Under the pieces are notes generated by a model. That model was not told the DNA's origin. It made no database searches and was given only the letters and a program-made list of their open reading frames with translations. From Cordilura impudica (lineage: Eukaryota; Arthropoda; Insecta; Diptera; Scathophagidae): a DNA stretch of 64,000 bases. This document shows, piece after piece, positions 48,255 to 58,668 of the stretch. Numbering within the stretch: position 1 is the first letter of the stretch; the number at the start of each line of letters is the position of its first letter. The stretch is from assembly GCA_963682025.1 (NCBI GenBank), contig OY821521.1, positions 121,994,981 through 122,058,980 on the forward strand. The letters run 5' to 3'. Made by a program: the position numbers and the translations under genes.

Positions 48255-49251
48255 TTTTGGTTTTATAAGTATTTCTAGCTATTTTATAACTACTCCACGC
48301 TATATCTGTATTTTCTGTCTTAGCTATTTGATATTTAAGAACTTTATCCTTCTTTAACATTTTTAGTTCTCTGTTAAACCATTTGTTAACTTTACTTTTT
48401 GTATGTATTACTTTTTTAATTGTATATTTCTTTATAGTATTTTCAATGGCTGAATCAAAATTATTAACTTTATTATTTAAATCATCGTTATCATTGCTTC
48501 TCAATATTGCTCTAATTTCTTGATTAAAACGTGTTTTATTATATTTAAATATTTCAATTTCCTTTTTGCTCATTTCGTCTTGATTTTCAGTAACTATCTT
48601 GATTTTTATGTCTATGGCTTCGTGATCTGCTATTTTATTAGAAATGTTATTTACTACTGTTACATTTTCACTGTTTGTGATGATGTAGTCTATAATTGTT
48701 TTTGTACTTTCTGTTATTCTCGTATAATCATTTACTAATTGTTTAAGCCCATTATCATTAAAAACGCATTCAAGTCTTTTTTTATATGTATCTTCTTTAC
48801 ACCAGTCTATGTTGAAATCACCTGCTATTATTATATCACATTGTGCTTCATATATTTCTTCCATTAATTTTTCAAATACTTGACAAAACTCTACTTCACT
48901 GCTGCTTGGTGATCTATAGACCGCTATTATTACAAATTGTTTGTTCTTGATTGTCGCCATGTTTGTACCTATCCAATAATTATAATCAGAAGACTTTTTC
49001 CCAATTGTTATAACATTACATTGCTTTTTAAAATAAATAATAACTCCACCGGTCTTGTTTGAATTTGATACTGTAATATACTGATCATAATCTCTGAGTT
49101 GTATTTCTTTTTCTTCTATATCTCCAGTTAAATGTGTTTCTGTAAGAACTATAAAATTTGGATTTTGTTCATCGGCAATAATTTCTAGTTGATTGTAATT
49201 GTTAACTAGTCCACATATATTTGTATAAATGCCGTATATTTGCTGTGATTG
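48211..49251 (-). pseudogene. A2 ORF2: endonuclease domain, open in frame back to the ORF1 stop
   Basis: The annotated methionine at 48,960 is not the true beginning. The frame is open upstream to the codon directly after the ORF1 TAA (49,252-49,254). It reads QSQQIYGIYTNICGLVNN (first motif), FIVLTETHLTGD (catalytic Glu), TGGVIIYF, IIAVYRSPSS, GDFNIDW and IADHEAIDIKI (Asp-His). No in-frame ATG lies between the stop and the first endonuclease motif. The frame runs to 48,211 and shifts in an A run near 48,225 before the RT part. This is an APE-type LINE endonuclease with its key residues present. Confidence 0.87.
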
Positions 49252-50549
49252 TTAAATTATCAACCCCAACCTCTTCTTTTTCATATTAAGTTTGTTTTTA
49301 TAAACTGGACATTCTTTGTTTGATGTGACGTGATTTTCATCAAGTCCCATATTTAATTTCTTATTAGCTCTAATACAATTAATACATTTATTTATTATTT
49401 CTTTTTCGCATTCCTTTGATCTATGAGTTCCATGGCACTTATTTTACATTCACTCGCTTTATGATTGTATCTTTGACATTTATAGCACATCAAAATATCA
49501 GTCCCATCAAATATTCTACATTTTTCCCACCCAATGTTTAATTTTTGTGCTGCTTTAATCTTTGTGTATGTTTCCTTGTCTACTATTATTTTACTATTAT
49601 AAATTACTTTATTATATATTTTTAAATTCGTAGGATATTACTACTTTCATTTCATGTTCTTGTAATTGTTGATTTTGTCTCTTTATTTTTTCTATAAGTT
49701 CATCATCTGCATATTTAAATGACATGTCAGTAATAATTATTGACATATCATTTTCATTTGGCGCTTTTATTTCGTATGTTTCACACATTTCATTTTCAAT
49801 AGCATTTTTAATTTTATTTCTTTCTTCATCATTTTCACTTTGTATCACAATTGCACCATTTTTTCTATTTTCAATGTTTGTTATATTTAGGTTAACTGGA
49901 TCTACCTTATTGTTTAAGTCCTCCTTTGTTTTTTCTATTTTTTGTTTTTCTTTTGGTTTTATTATAAGGGGAACTTGTTTTTTAACATCTGGCAACACCG
50001 TATTTCTTTTAACTGTGTCAGCAAATGAGTTTGTTTTGTTTATCATTATTTTCTTTAATAACTTTTTTTATCTCTTTACACATCTTTTCATTACTTTCTT
50101 CAATAGTGGTATAAATCTCTTTATTTTTACTTTCATATTCGCTTACAACATTGCAAAGTTTTTTTATTTCATCGACGTTTTTTTCACATATTTTTTGTGC
50201 ATTGTCTATTTTTTTAAGTCTCTCTTCATAACGTTTTTCTATTGCCTCTAATAAGCGTTTAATTTCATTTTCATTTTGTTTTAGTGATGATTCGAATTCA
50301 CATTTGTACTCAACTAAATTTATTTTGTTTTTGTGAACACCATCTTGTATTTCTTTTAGCACCATGTCAACATCATGTATATATTGAAGACAATCACCAC
50401 ACATAATTATCCTCATCAAGAATTTTAACCGAATATTGGTCAACACCCGCGCACTTTACAGAACAGTGATACACCTTTTTGCACACACCAGCACAGCTAA
50501 TTCCTGACTCTCCACGTATTGAGGCTTTACATTTGTGACACTCAGCCAT
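49252..50549 (-). pseudogene. A2 ORF1: PHD-like finger, coiled coil, RRM-like region and CCHC knuckles
   Basis: It starts at the ATG at 50,549. CHKC, then CAGVC, YHC and (after a two-base loss near 50,400) CGDC form a PHD-type zinc finger. A charged coiled coil follows (50,018-50,446; heptad-rich NEIKRLLEAIEKRYEERLKK). After a frame change near 50,045 come SFADTVKRN and an RRM-like region (GAIVIQSENDEERNKIK, MSIIITDMSFKYADDELIEK). A further shift near 49,630 precedes LNIGWEKCRIFD and the knuckle CYKCQRYNHKASEC. After one more shift come the partial knuckle CHGTHRSKEC and a third with CINC and HVTSNKEC. The frame ends at TAA 49,252-49,254. Four or more indels make it a pseudogene. The role is RNA binding, with possible chromatin contacts through the PHD finger. 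Confidence 0.82.
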
Positions 50550-50831
50550 GGCTGGGTCGGGCAATTAATTAAATTTTTATTAACGAAATAAATGTTTTTT
50601 CTTTATTAAACTTATAAACAAGTTTAAACTTTTGTTTTATTTGTCGTTTTTTTAAAGTCCTATCTTTTTTAAACAACAATTTATATATTTTTTAGTTATT
50701 TTGCGGAGCTTCTTAAAATTTTGGTCTTTTCACTTTGTTTTTACAGCAACAACACAAAAATTGTTGTCGTTTAGATAACAGCAACAGCTGACTTTAACAA
50801 TAGCGAATATCGTTTAAAATTTTACTGAATA

Positions 50832-50964
50832 CCAAAATCGATAATTTTAGCCACCGGGCTACATCAAAATGTTGAAACACATGAGGTATAAAAATAATTG
50901 TGTACATAACTCAAGTTTTCACAAATATATTTTTTTTATGAAGCGTAACAATAAAATATAAATA
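50832..50964. other. Short AT-rich flank between A2 and R2
   Basis: No gene or repeat recognised. It includes sequence just outside the inferred A2 start. Confidence 0.4.
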
Positions 50965-50978
50965 ACAAGTAAGAAAAA

Positions 50979-51002
50979 TAAAGTCGGCTTAGACCGACTT
51001 TA
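50979..51002. other. Terminal hairpin of repeat R2
   Basis: TAAAGTCGG pairs with CCGACTTTA around CTTAGA. The third stem pair differs from R1 on both strands, so the pairing is maintained. Confidence 0.75.
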
Positions 51003-51656
51003 CGATACCCTACACCATGCGTTTAGAAACCCTACCTCTTAAGTCTAACTAATTAGATATAGAAAATGAGCATAAACCAAATTTGACATTAATTTTTTGC
51101 CTTAGGATATGAAAAAGTTCATATCGGATGCTATATTTATATGGGGACTAGATTGAAAAATGGGCTGATCCTAACCATATTTGGTAAGGTCACTTATTTT
51201 TTGCAAAAACATAAACAAATTTGAGAAAAATCTGTGCAATATTTTTGTTTTTTGATAGATTTAAGTGAAGACCGGGAATCAGCTTCATGGGGGCTATAAC
51301 TAAGAAATGTGCTATATATAAGGTTTATTTTCGGACGACTGATAAATGGATGTAATAAGTATACACAGACACAATTTGACCGAGATCTATATAATTTGGA
51401 CCATTTAAGTTGATCTCATAGGGGTCATTTGTATGTGGACTAGGTCTGAACATGAACCGATTTTCACCAATTTCAATAGGGTTCACCCTATGGCCGGTAG
51501 AAGCTTATATACTAAATATAATCTAAATATATTCATATTTGGACCTGTAGTTTGATTACAAGGCTTGCATGAACACAGACAGACGGACGGACATCACTAA
51601 ATCGACTCAGAAAGGTCAAATATTTTTGGTAGTTACAAACATCAGCACAAAGTCAT

Positions 51657-51669
51657 TATACCCTAACCA
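51657..51669 (+). repeat. Left target-site duplication of B2
   Basis: TATACCCTAACCA is repeated at 56,106-56,118. Both belong to the end of repeat R2. Confidence 0.88.
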
Positions 51670-51896
51670 ATTTCAATTTTTCAATTATATATTCTTCCTT
51701 TATTTACATATTTTAACAAATTTGATATTAACATATGAAATCTTATCTTTACATATAGATATTGCAACAAATAATATATAGGATCTAAAGATATTAAATA
51801 GTTTTTATTTTATTTTTTTTAATGTTTTTTAAAGGAAAATGGGAGGAAAAAAACCTTTATATGATTTAATATATTCAAATACTATCTGAAAATGTT

Positions 51897-51947
51897 TATA
51901 TGCTTATAGGAGGTTTATTAGTAATAATAGACCTCTATAAGCATATA
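51897..51947 (-). other. 3' UTR stem-loop of B2
   Basis: TATATGCTTATAGGAGGT pairs with ACCTCTATAAGCATATA. Relative to B1 the inner stem changes from GAAGGT to GGAGGT, which improves pairing with ACCTC. Confidence 0.7.
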
Positions 51948-51977
51948 ATTTTCAATTTGGTGATTTCTTTTTTAATT

Positions 51978-54191
51978 TTACGTTATTTCTATACATTCTC
52001 TTAGCAGTGGGTAAGAGGAATTTTCAATTTTGGGAAAGTAATTATTAATCCTTGATATGAAATCGATAATTTTTTCATAAACGGTTTCTTCATGTAGAAA
52101 ATTTGTAGGATACCTCCAGGGCTTTTTATATATCATTTTAAGACATTTGTTTTGTATAATTTGTAAGCATTTTAGGTGACAGTTGGCAGCTTCACTCCAA
52201 ATAGGACACGCGTATGTTAATATTGGCCTTATAACACTTTTCAAGAGGAGATTTTTGTTTTGGTGGTTTAGAAATGACCTTCTATTTAGTAGTGGCCATA
52301 ATGCTTTAAATGATTTTATAGCTTTTTGGCACGTACCCATAATATGTTGTTTAAATGTAAGCTTTTTGTTCAAGACAACTCCGAGATATTTGACATCGTT
52401 AAGTACATTTATGGTATTATTTCCAATAAGAAGACGACGTCATGGCAGTCTTTTGGGAGATTTGTTGAATGGAAAAATTATTGCTTGGGTCTTGTTTGGA
52501 TTAATTTTGATTTTCCATTTGTGGAAATATTTACTGCAATTTACAAGACGCTTTTCCATTTTCTTCAGGAGTGCACTTGTAAGTTTGTTTGAAGAAATTA
52601 ACGCAGTATCATCTGCGTAATAAGCAATTTTCATATATTTTGGGACTTTAAAATCGGATGTATATATCAAGTAAAGCAATGGCGACAAGACTGATCCTTG
52701 AGGTAACCCTGAGGTAATGGTTTTTGGAGTTGATGTTTCATTATTAATCGCAACTTTAAAGCTTCTGTCGTGAATGAAATTTGAAATAAGTTTACATAGA
52801 TATTTTGGTATATTTGCATCAAGAAGTTTAAATAAGAGGCCATTATGCCAAACGGTGTCAAACGCTTTTTCAATATCTAACAATATTACACCCGTTGAAC
52901 GTTTATTGTTTTTATTGGTTATTATTTGATTTTTAATTCTGTTTATTTGGTGAGTACTGCTATGCCCTTTAAAATCCAAATTGTTCTTTAGGAACAATAG
53001 AATTGGTCGTAACAAATTCACTAAGACGAGAATGTAGAATTTTTTCAAATATTTTACCAAAGTTACTTAATAGACTGATAGGTCTGTAGCTGTTTGGGTT
53101 ATTTTTTGGCTTGCTAGGTTTGTTAATAGCTATAACCTTAGCATTTTTGAAATGGTTTGGGAAATAGTTGAGTTTGATGCAGCTGTTAAATATTATAACC
53201 AGTAATTTTAGAGCTTTGAGTGGTAGTTTCTTTAAGAGCAGGTTGGGAACATTGTCGAAACCAGGGGATTTTGAGGGTTTTATTGATCAGACAATATTCA
53301 TTACTTCTTCAAGAGATGTATAAATTGCAGATTCAGAACTGGGATTTTCCTTCTTAAAATTATTTACTGTTGTATTTATTAGTGTATCTGCCGAGTGGTT
53401 ATAGTTCGAAGTGAGGTTATTTGCTTGGACAAATGTATTTGCAAGGACTTCAGCCTTGTCCTTATCAAAAGTTATTTTTGTATATCCAACTTTAAAGTGA
53501 GCGATTTGATTTTTTCCTTTTCCTCGCAAGTTCCTGCTTATTTTCCAAAATGATTTATCACCTGGTTTTAAATTGGATAATAATTGAGACCATTTCTTAT
53601 TGCGCTCCGAATTAATACTTTTATCAATCATGTTACTTAGAAACTTAGTACATTGATTATAAAAATTTTGCTCGGCTATATTTGAAGACCGTTGGCTTTT
53701 TCTTTTAAAGCTTCTTCTTAGTTTTATATATTTCACAGTATTTTCTGGTAATGTATTATTTTGTTGAGTTATTTTAGGTGTAGACACATCCCTTGCTTCG
53801 AAAACTACATTTATAATTTTTGGATCTCCTGATCAATTACTGCCTTGGTATTGTATATATCGGAATATAACGTGATTTTATTGTCTAAAAAATTCATATA
53901 AATGTTCCAGTTGGTTGCACTATAATCATAATAATTGAGGTCAACCTGCAAGGCCATTGACCTTTTAAGTGTACATATAATGGGGCGATGGTCTGATGGT
54001 ATGTCGTAATCCATTGTTTTTACGTCTATATTTAAAGCGGAGTTGCTTAAAATAATATCGACTATGGTTGCTTCGCGATTGTGTTGATGGGGGAATAGGG
54101 TTGGACTATTAGGATAGTGAATAAAAAAATTGCTTGATTGCTGTAGGTTGTTGAGTGCGATTCCTGCAGTATTATTTGAACGACAATTCCA
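51978..54191 (-). pseudogene. B2 ORF2: endonuclease end, RT and C-terminal region, frameshifted
   Basis: Fragments in element order are: 53,811-54,014 (endonuclease end, MDYDIPSDHRPI), 53,287-53,787 (linker, KPGDKSFWKISRNLRGKGKN), 52,440-53,060 (RT: STGVILLDIEKAFDTVWHNG, SGLPQGSVLSPLLYLIYTSD, YYADDTALIS) and 51,978-52,373 (C-terminal region ending LLRECIEIT). The RT Asp pair is intact. Frame breaks lie near 53,810, 53,285, 52,975-53,060 and 52,400. Function would be as for B1 ORF2. Confidence 0.85.
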
Positions 54192-54417
54192 TGAAAATTG
54201 AAAATTAAACTATTTATGAAATATGTAAACATTGTGAACATTAAAAGTATTAAAAATACTGATAAATAAAATTAATAAATAATTCCAAAAACATAGTTCA
54301 TACAGCTTATGCTGCAACAGAGCTTATCCCGTGGTTCGTACCAGGGATGAGTAACCTCTAGCATATGCGGACCTATGCAGGGTGGATTTATTTCTATTAT
54401 TATTATTATTATTATAA
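54192..54417 (+). mobile_element. 226-bp insertion in B2 ending in an ATT repeat
   Basis: B1 and B2 align on both sides (CAATTCCA before, CAATGTTTRGC after), so these bases are extra in B2. The insert begins AT-rich, has a GC-richer middle (GCAACAGAGCTTATCCCGTG, then GTTCGTACCAGGGATGAG) and ends in a TATT/ATT microsatellite. GGTTCGTACC resembles a pol III B box (GGTTCGANNCC), and a short body with a simple-repeat tail suits a SINE or a truncated LINE 3' end. No A box or target duplication was found. Family unknown. Confidence 0.5.
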
Positions 54418-54785
54418 CAATGTTTGGCATTTAGGTCACCAAAAACTATATATTCTTTGGTGGAAGGTGTTAGGTTCAAGATATCAGCGCAGAATTATGG
54501 GTATATCTTGGTGAATATAACGAAGACACAATAATAGGTCTATTATTTAGAATAACTTCAATTGAGATGTTTTCGATTGATGAGGTGTTTGTCACTTCTA
54601 TATAAATAATAATTTTTAAAATAGGGTCTATGATTTTCTGGAAAAAATGTTTCATTCAAAGACGCTATTTTAATATTTTCTCGTTCAATTAGTATCTCAA
54701 ATTATTTTAATTTAGAAAAGTTTGAAATGCCATTAGCATTCAAGTGAAGCATTTTGAATTCGTTTAAATTATTAGTATAATCCAT
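54418..54785 (-). pseudogene. B2 ORF2: start and N-terminal endonuclease remnant
   Basis: The ORF2 start codon is at 54,785, overlapping the end of ORF1 as in B1, and the first endonuclease residues are recognisable by alignment. About 70 bases present in B1 (around 35,090-35,160) are missing near 54,590. Additional small changes disrupt the frame before the 226-bp insert. Confidence 0.75.
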
Positions 54786-55937
54786 GGGCGTATTTTACCA
54801 TTGACATTACAACTTTGATTTGTTGTACTTTTGAAGTGCACCTATGCAAATCATCCATAGCTGTAGTGAAAATATCAAAAAGCTCATCAATGCTAAATAA
54901 ATCGTTGTTTGTTTTCAGCTGGTTAGCATATGTAGCTTTGCTGTTATTATTGATGTTATTGTTACAATTTGTGTTGTTGTTACTTAAATTTGGGAAATCA
55001 ACCTTTGATTGAAATGAAATATTTTGTTGTTGCCTGCTGTTGTTATGACTTTTGGAAGTTACTCTTGTTCTAGTTTCCAAATAGAGAGAACGTAACGGAC
55101 AGTTGATGTCGTTTGCAGAGTGATCAGTTCTCTCTTTTCCATGTTTTTTTTTTGCAATTAAAGCATGTAAAAACAGCTGGTCTTTTTCATTTGTGTTAAA
55201 CGGACACACACTTGTATGATGTTGTTCTGCACATATCATACACGCAGCACTTCGATGGCAATGTTCACCGCCATGGCCATACATTAACCTGTTCCAGCAT
55301 TGAGTTGGTTTATTTCTGGATCTAGATTTGTATTTTTTCCAAGAAATTATAATATTGGAAATTGTCCTTACATTTTTTAAGGCAGTTGGGTTAAAATTTT
55401 TACGAACAAATTGAACTTTGAAACAGCATTGTTGTTCGAACTGAATTTGGTGACTATTTCAGCCACGGAAGAAGGGGATAGGTTGTAGTTTTTTAACTCT
55501 TCGGTGATGTCCTCAGAATTTATGCGGGGTAAACCGTGTAGAAAGGTTGTGTATAACCTATTATCTTTGGAGCCATATGAATGAAACTCCATTTTACTCT
55601 CTTTAAGAATTTGCTTGTAGCATTCGTACAATTCTTTAGTTGGAGCAAAAATTTTGGTACCAATTGAAGTACGTTTGAAAATCCAATCTTTACCAAGTAG
55701 TTTTCGTATTTCTGCAAATGAGGCGTTGGCTTCTACAACTATAGGTGGAGGTTTGTGTTGTTTAATATCGTTAATATTTGATGCAGGAGTTACGTCCATA
55801 TCATTGAGACCAGCAAGCAGTCTATATCTGTTGCTGGAAGTTGACGCGATGTTCGGGTTAACAAAACCCGGAGGAAGTTTTGTCATCTTGTTCGCAAGGA
55901 GCTTTCTTTTAGATGAAGATTTGGCCCCTCGGGCCAT
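54772..55937 (-). pseudogene. B2 ORF1: gag-like protein, frameshifted
   Basis: The frame starts at ATG 55,937 (MARGAKSSSKRKL) and is open to 55,377. A one-base loss near 55,420 breaks it inside NAVYKVQF-equivalent sequence. The C-terminal part (54,772-55,284) keeps GGEHC, CMICAEQHHTSVC and the ending VKYAHGLY. The first knuckle reads CWNRLMYG, with Arg replacing the second Cys. A compensated frameshift pair turns the third knuckle region into KDQLFLHALIAKKKHG, removing both Cys. Comparison with B1 fixes the family start codon. Confidence 0.82.
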
Positions 55938-56105
55938 CGCTAAATTTTTATTCCTGTTTTAAGCTGAATTGACCACCACGTGAGTTCAAATGAGATCAAG
56001 AATAGGCAATTGCAAAAATATACACTTGTTAATTTTAAATAGTTGTACTCTAAGCGCTTTAATTATTTACACGACCGTTCGTAAAGAGAATTAGATTCAA
56101 ACTGA

Positions 56106-56137
56106 TATACCCTAACCACATAGTGGTATAGTGTATT
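56106..56137. mobile_element. Dispersed repeat R2, right end
   Basis: TATACCCTAACCACATAGTG followed by GTATAGTGTAT is the terminal part of R2, separated from 51,669 by B2. The first 13 bases are the right target-site duplication of B2. Confidence 0.8.
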
Positions 56138-56630
56138 CAAATTATTTAAATAACTTTTATAATAGTATTCCAAAATATATTCGATTTTCGAGTACGTTAT
56201 TTTATAGGCATGACTATTTTGTTTGAATTTTTTATCAATAACATTTATACAAAAATTAGAAAATTCCTTTATTTTTTAAGAAATGGTTCTTAAAATGTAT
56301 CAAATAATTTAGTTATATTTGTTGTCAATATTTATAGCTTGTGTTTGTGCTATCACAAAACTCTTTAGCCCACTTAATATTGAAGTTATTGGAGACCAGA
56401 CTTTTACTTTGGGATAATCGAAGAATATATACTATTGTGAGATTATAGAAAGGTAAAGCAAGCAATAAAATTTGTTTCAGAATACCGTCTTTTCAAAGCT
56501 ATAATGAAAACGCTTAAATTTATAAATACGACCGTGAATATCTGTTTAATAACTTTCATAGTCGATATCGTCAATTGAAGCTCGTCTGTCTATTCAAAAA
56601 GAACAGCACGCACGAACATACCCCCTTCTA
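56138..56630. other. AT-rich spacer
   Basis: No gene or repeat recognised. Confidence 0.5.
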
Positions 56631-57557
56631 CACAATTTCCAATGGAAATTGAAAACTTTTCAAATGAAATTGAGAAAATTCTAAATGAAATGGAGATTTT
56701 CTATTTGTAATTGAGAAAATTCCAAGTGAAATTGAGATTTTCCATTTGAAATTGAGAACATTTCAATTGAAATTGAGATTTATCATTTGAAATGGGGAAA
56801 ATTCCAAATGAAATTGAGATTTTTATTTGAAATTAAGAAAATTTCATTTTAAATTGAGATTTTCCATTTGAAATTGGGAAAATTCCAAATGAAATTGAAA
56901 TTTTTCATTTGAAATTAAGAAAATTACAAATGAAATTGAGAATTTTTCATTTGAAATTGCGAAAATTTCAATTGAAATTTTTTCATTTGAAATTGAAAAA
57001 ATAAAAAATGAAATTGAAATTGAAAAATTCCATTTTAAACAGAAAATAATTAAAAAAATATTTAATTAGATTTTTTTGGTCCTCTAATAAAATTTGGAAA
57101 TTGGAGCAGAGCCATTCAGCATGCAACAACCTTTCACCAAGCAGCTTTACAAAGGGAGGATATGCAAGTCGGAAACTAAATATCTCATTTCCTTATGTAA
57201 TCTCATTTCCTATAATCATAATCCCAATTTATATTTAATTTTTTCATAAATTTTCAACAAAAATTTTTAATTTCACCTATTTTCTCAATTGAAATTTTCT
57301 CAATTTCAAATGAAAAATTCTCAATTTCATTTGTAATTTTCCCAATTTAAAATGAAAAATTCATTTCATTTGAAATTTTTCATTTGCAATTGGAAAATTC
57401 CAAATGAAATTGAGATTTTTCATTCGAAATTTCCAATTTCAGTTGGAATTTTGTGAAGTTTAAATGGAAAATCTCAATTTCATTTGGAATTTTCTCAATT
57501 ACAAATGGAAAATCTCAATTTCAATTCGAATTTTCTCAATTTCAATTGGAAATGGTG
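56631..57557. mobile_element. TA-flanked foldback element built of GAAATTGAG minisatellite units
   Basis: The left arm (56,631 to about 57,040) consists of imperfect repeats of a unit of about 20 bases, such as AAATTGAGATTTTCCATTTG and GAGAAAATTCCAAATG. The right arm (about 57,245-57,557) is the same sequence inverted, with CTCAATTTCATTTGGAATTT units. The termini match as CACMATTTCC and GGAAATGGTG, and both are bordered by TA (56,629-56,630 and 57,558-57,559). A non-repetitive spacer of about 200 bases separates the arms. The TA duplication and inverted ends suggest a Tc1/mariner-type non-autonomous element; no transposase is present. Confidence 0.65.
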
Positions 57558-57825
57558 TATTACGGATACCGTGCGATAGTTATAGTGAAGATCCAGGCTA
57601 CATCCACACTGTGGGACTGAACCACTTAACATTTTCAACTGTCCTCAAATTCCCGTCAAATTTCGGACCAACCTTGTGGATACGCAATTTTTTTTGACCT
57701 ACCCATTGAGACGGCAAACATACATATTTCTTTTTCACCATATTTTTGACCTTTATGATTACAAGGTTTATACACAGATGTGGACCAATCACATACGTCG
57801 TCCACTTTAAAAAATGTAATCTTCG
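57558..57825 (-). other. Possible downstream host exon (weak)
   Basis: On the minus strand, a TTTTTTAAAG acceptor-like site near 57,809 is followed by an open frame reading VDDVCDWSTSVYKPCNHKGQ and continuing through EKEICMFAVSMGRSKK to a TGA near 57,655. The phase would fit the candidate exon at 57,914-58,001. I do not recognise the protein; without a search this may be chance. Confidence 0.15.
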
Positions 57826-57913
57826 GATACAAATAAATAACTAGGCCTTTAGTTAATCGATGAAATACACGTCAATATAAATTTTAATTTTTTTTTTAAA
57901 TTACATTGTTTAC

Positions 57914-58001
57914 CTGAATCAGGTCGGAACTTTTTAGATGGAGACACCGAATCATTTACACTGTCGTCAGATCTAGGAGAACGTGTTCTTTCATTGGAAC
58001 C
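57914..58001 (-). other. Candidate host exon, 88 nt (weak)
   Basis: On the minus strand an 88-base open stretch lies between an AATGTAG acceptor and a CAG-GTAAAC donor. It would encode GSNERTRSPRSDDSVNDS, then VSPSKKFRPDS, a Ser/Arg-rich composition unlike the surrounding AT-rich repeats. Base composition and the flanking splice-like signals support an exon, possibly of an intron-rich host gene embedded in heterochromatin. The stretch could also be a fragment of an unrecognised element. Confidence 0.3.
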
Positions 58002-58262
58002 CTACATTTTAATTCATAAATCATTTGTTAAAATAAAACAGGATTTTTAAAATAAAACAGAATCATACCATAGCTATTATTACAAATCGACGGATGTATG
58101 AAAATTAACTCTCTTTACACGCTTTTTATAAATGAATTGACGCCAAAGCAGATATCGAAGTCGAAGTTAATTAACTAAAACGTTACTATCAGCAAAATAA
58201 CGGCGTAAAAGACACAACATATCATTATTGCCAAATTGTTGGGTTTATCGTTATATTATGAT
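58002..58262. other. AT-rich spacer
   Basis: No feature recognised apart from the possible intron of the candidate exon. Confidence 0.4.
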
Positions 58263-58668
58263 TACACTGTGGAACAAATTCAGGTTAGCAAAAGTTAGGT
58301 CGATTCTGAGAGTGAGGGGTGAAAATAGAGGCTATATTAGAAGACCCGTATCGCGACGTTTGTTTTCGTTAGTTCGAATTTTTTTTAATCGACCTTCGAA
58401 CTTTGCAGTCAAATGCCGATTTTCAGCATATTGTTTATATGGTTTTTTGGCTATAACTCGTCGACTAATTGATATTTTTTCAATCTGTAAAAGCCAAATT
58501 ATTGCTAGAGACCTGTGCAACAATTAAAATTAAAAAAAAATATTGATTTAGAAATTTTTTGTGGTGCTTATGAAGCAAAATGTTGGAAAAATTATTTTTT
58601 TTCATGCTTTTTGAAAATATTTTCCACAAAACTAAGTCTTTTTTGCTTTTTGTTTGATCTATAATATG

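Larger units (their letters stand above)
46365..50831 (-). mobile_element. Non-LTR retrotransposon A2, nearly full length
   Basis: Minus-strand copy of family A with both ORFs present. The 3' tail (about 46,365-46,400) carries TACTA and TAACTAAC repeats in element sense. ORF1 starts at the ATG at 50,549, and about 280 bases of 5' leader may extend to an ATTCAGTAAAAT start-like motif near 50,831 (low certainty). Coding damage consists mainly of one- or two-base indels, many in A/T runs, with almost no nonsense substitutions. It is thus either fairly young or affected by homopolymer errors. The RT Asp pair and endonuclease motifs are intact. It provides the reference for A1 and A3. Confidence 0.87.
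50965..51669. mobile_element. Dispersed repeat R2, left part
   Basis: Second copy of R1, colinear over its length: AACAAGTAAGAAAA at the left end, the covarying hairpin (50,979-51,002), CGATACCCTACACC, and a CAGACGGACGGACATC segment near 51,577. It is cut at 51,669 by element B2; its right end (CCACATAGTGGTATAG) is found at 56,106-56,137 beyond B2. Confidence 0.75.
51670..56105 (-). mobile_element. Jockey-like non-LTR retrotransposon B2
   Basis: Second copy of family B, inserted into R2 with a 13-bp target-site duplication. It has the same 3' sequence and hairpin as B1 (51,897-51,947), the same ORF order and the same 14-base ORF1/ORF2 overlap. It is more damaged than B1: several frameshifts, a deletion of about 70 bases in the endonuclease near 54,590, and a 226-bp insertion at 54,192-54,417. 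The last RT domain, however, is better preserved than in B1. Confidence 0.88.

Noticed and set aside
49724..50251. 175-codon plus-strand frame rich in Phe, Ile and Leu resembling a membrane protein
   Set aside because: It is the antisense of the A2 ORF1 coiled coil and RRM-like region; Lys- and Glu-rich coding read backwards gives Phe and Leu.
29836..56137. Telomeric retrotransposon array (HeT-A/TART/TAHRE type)
   Set aside because: Elements lie in both orientations, are nested, carry ordinary target-site duplications and are not joined head to tail.
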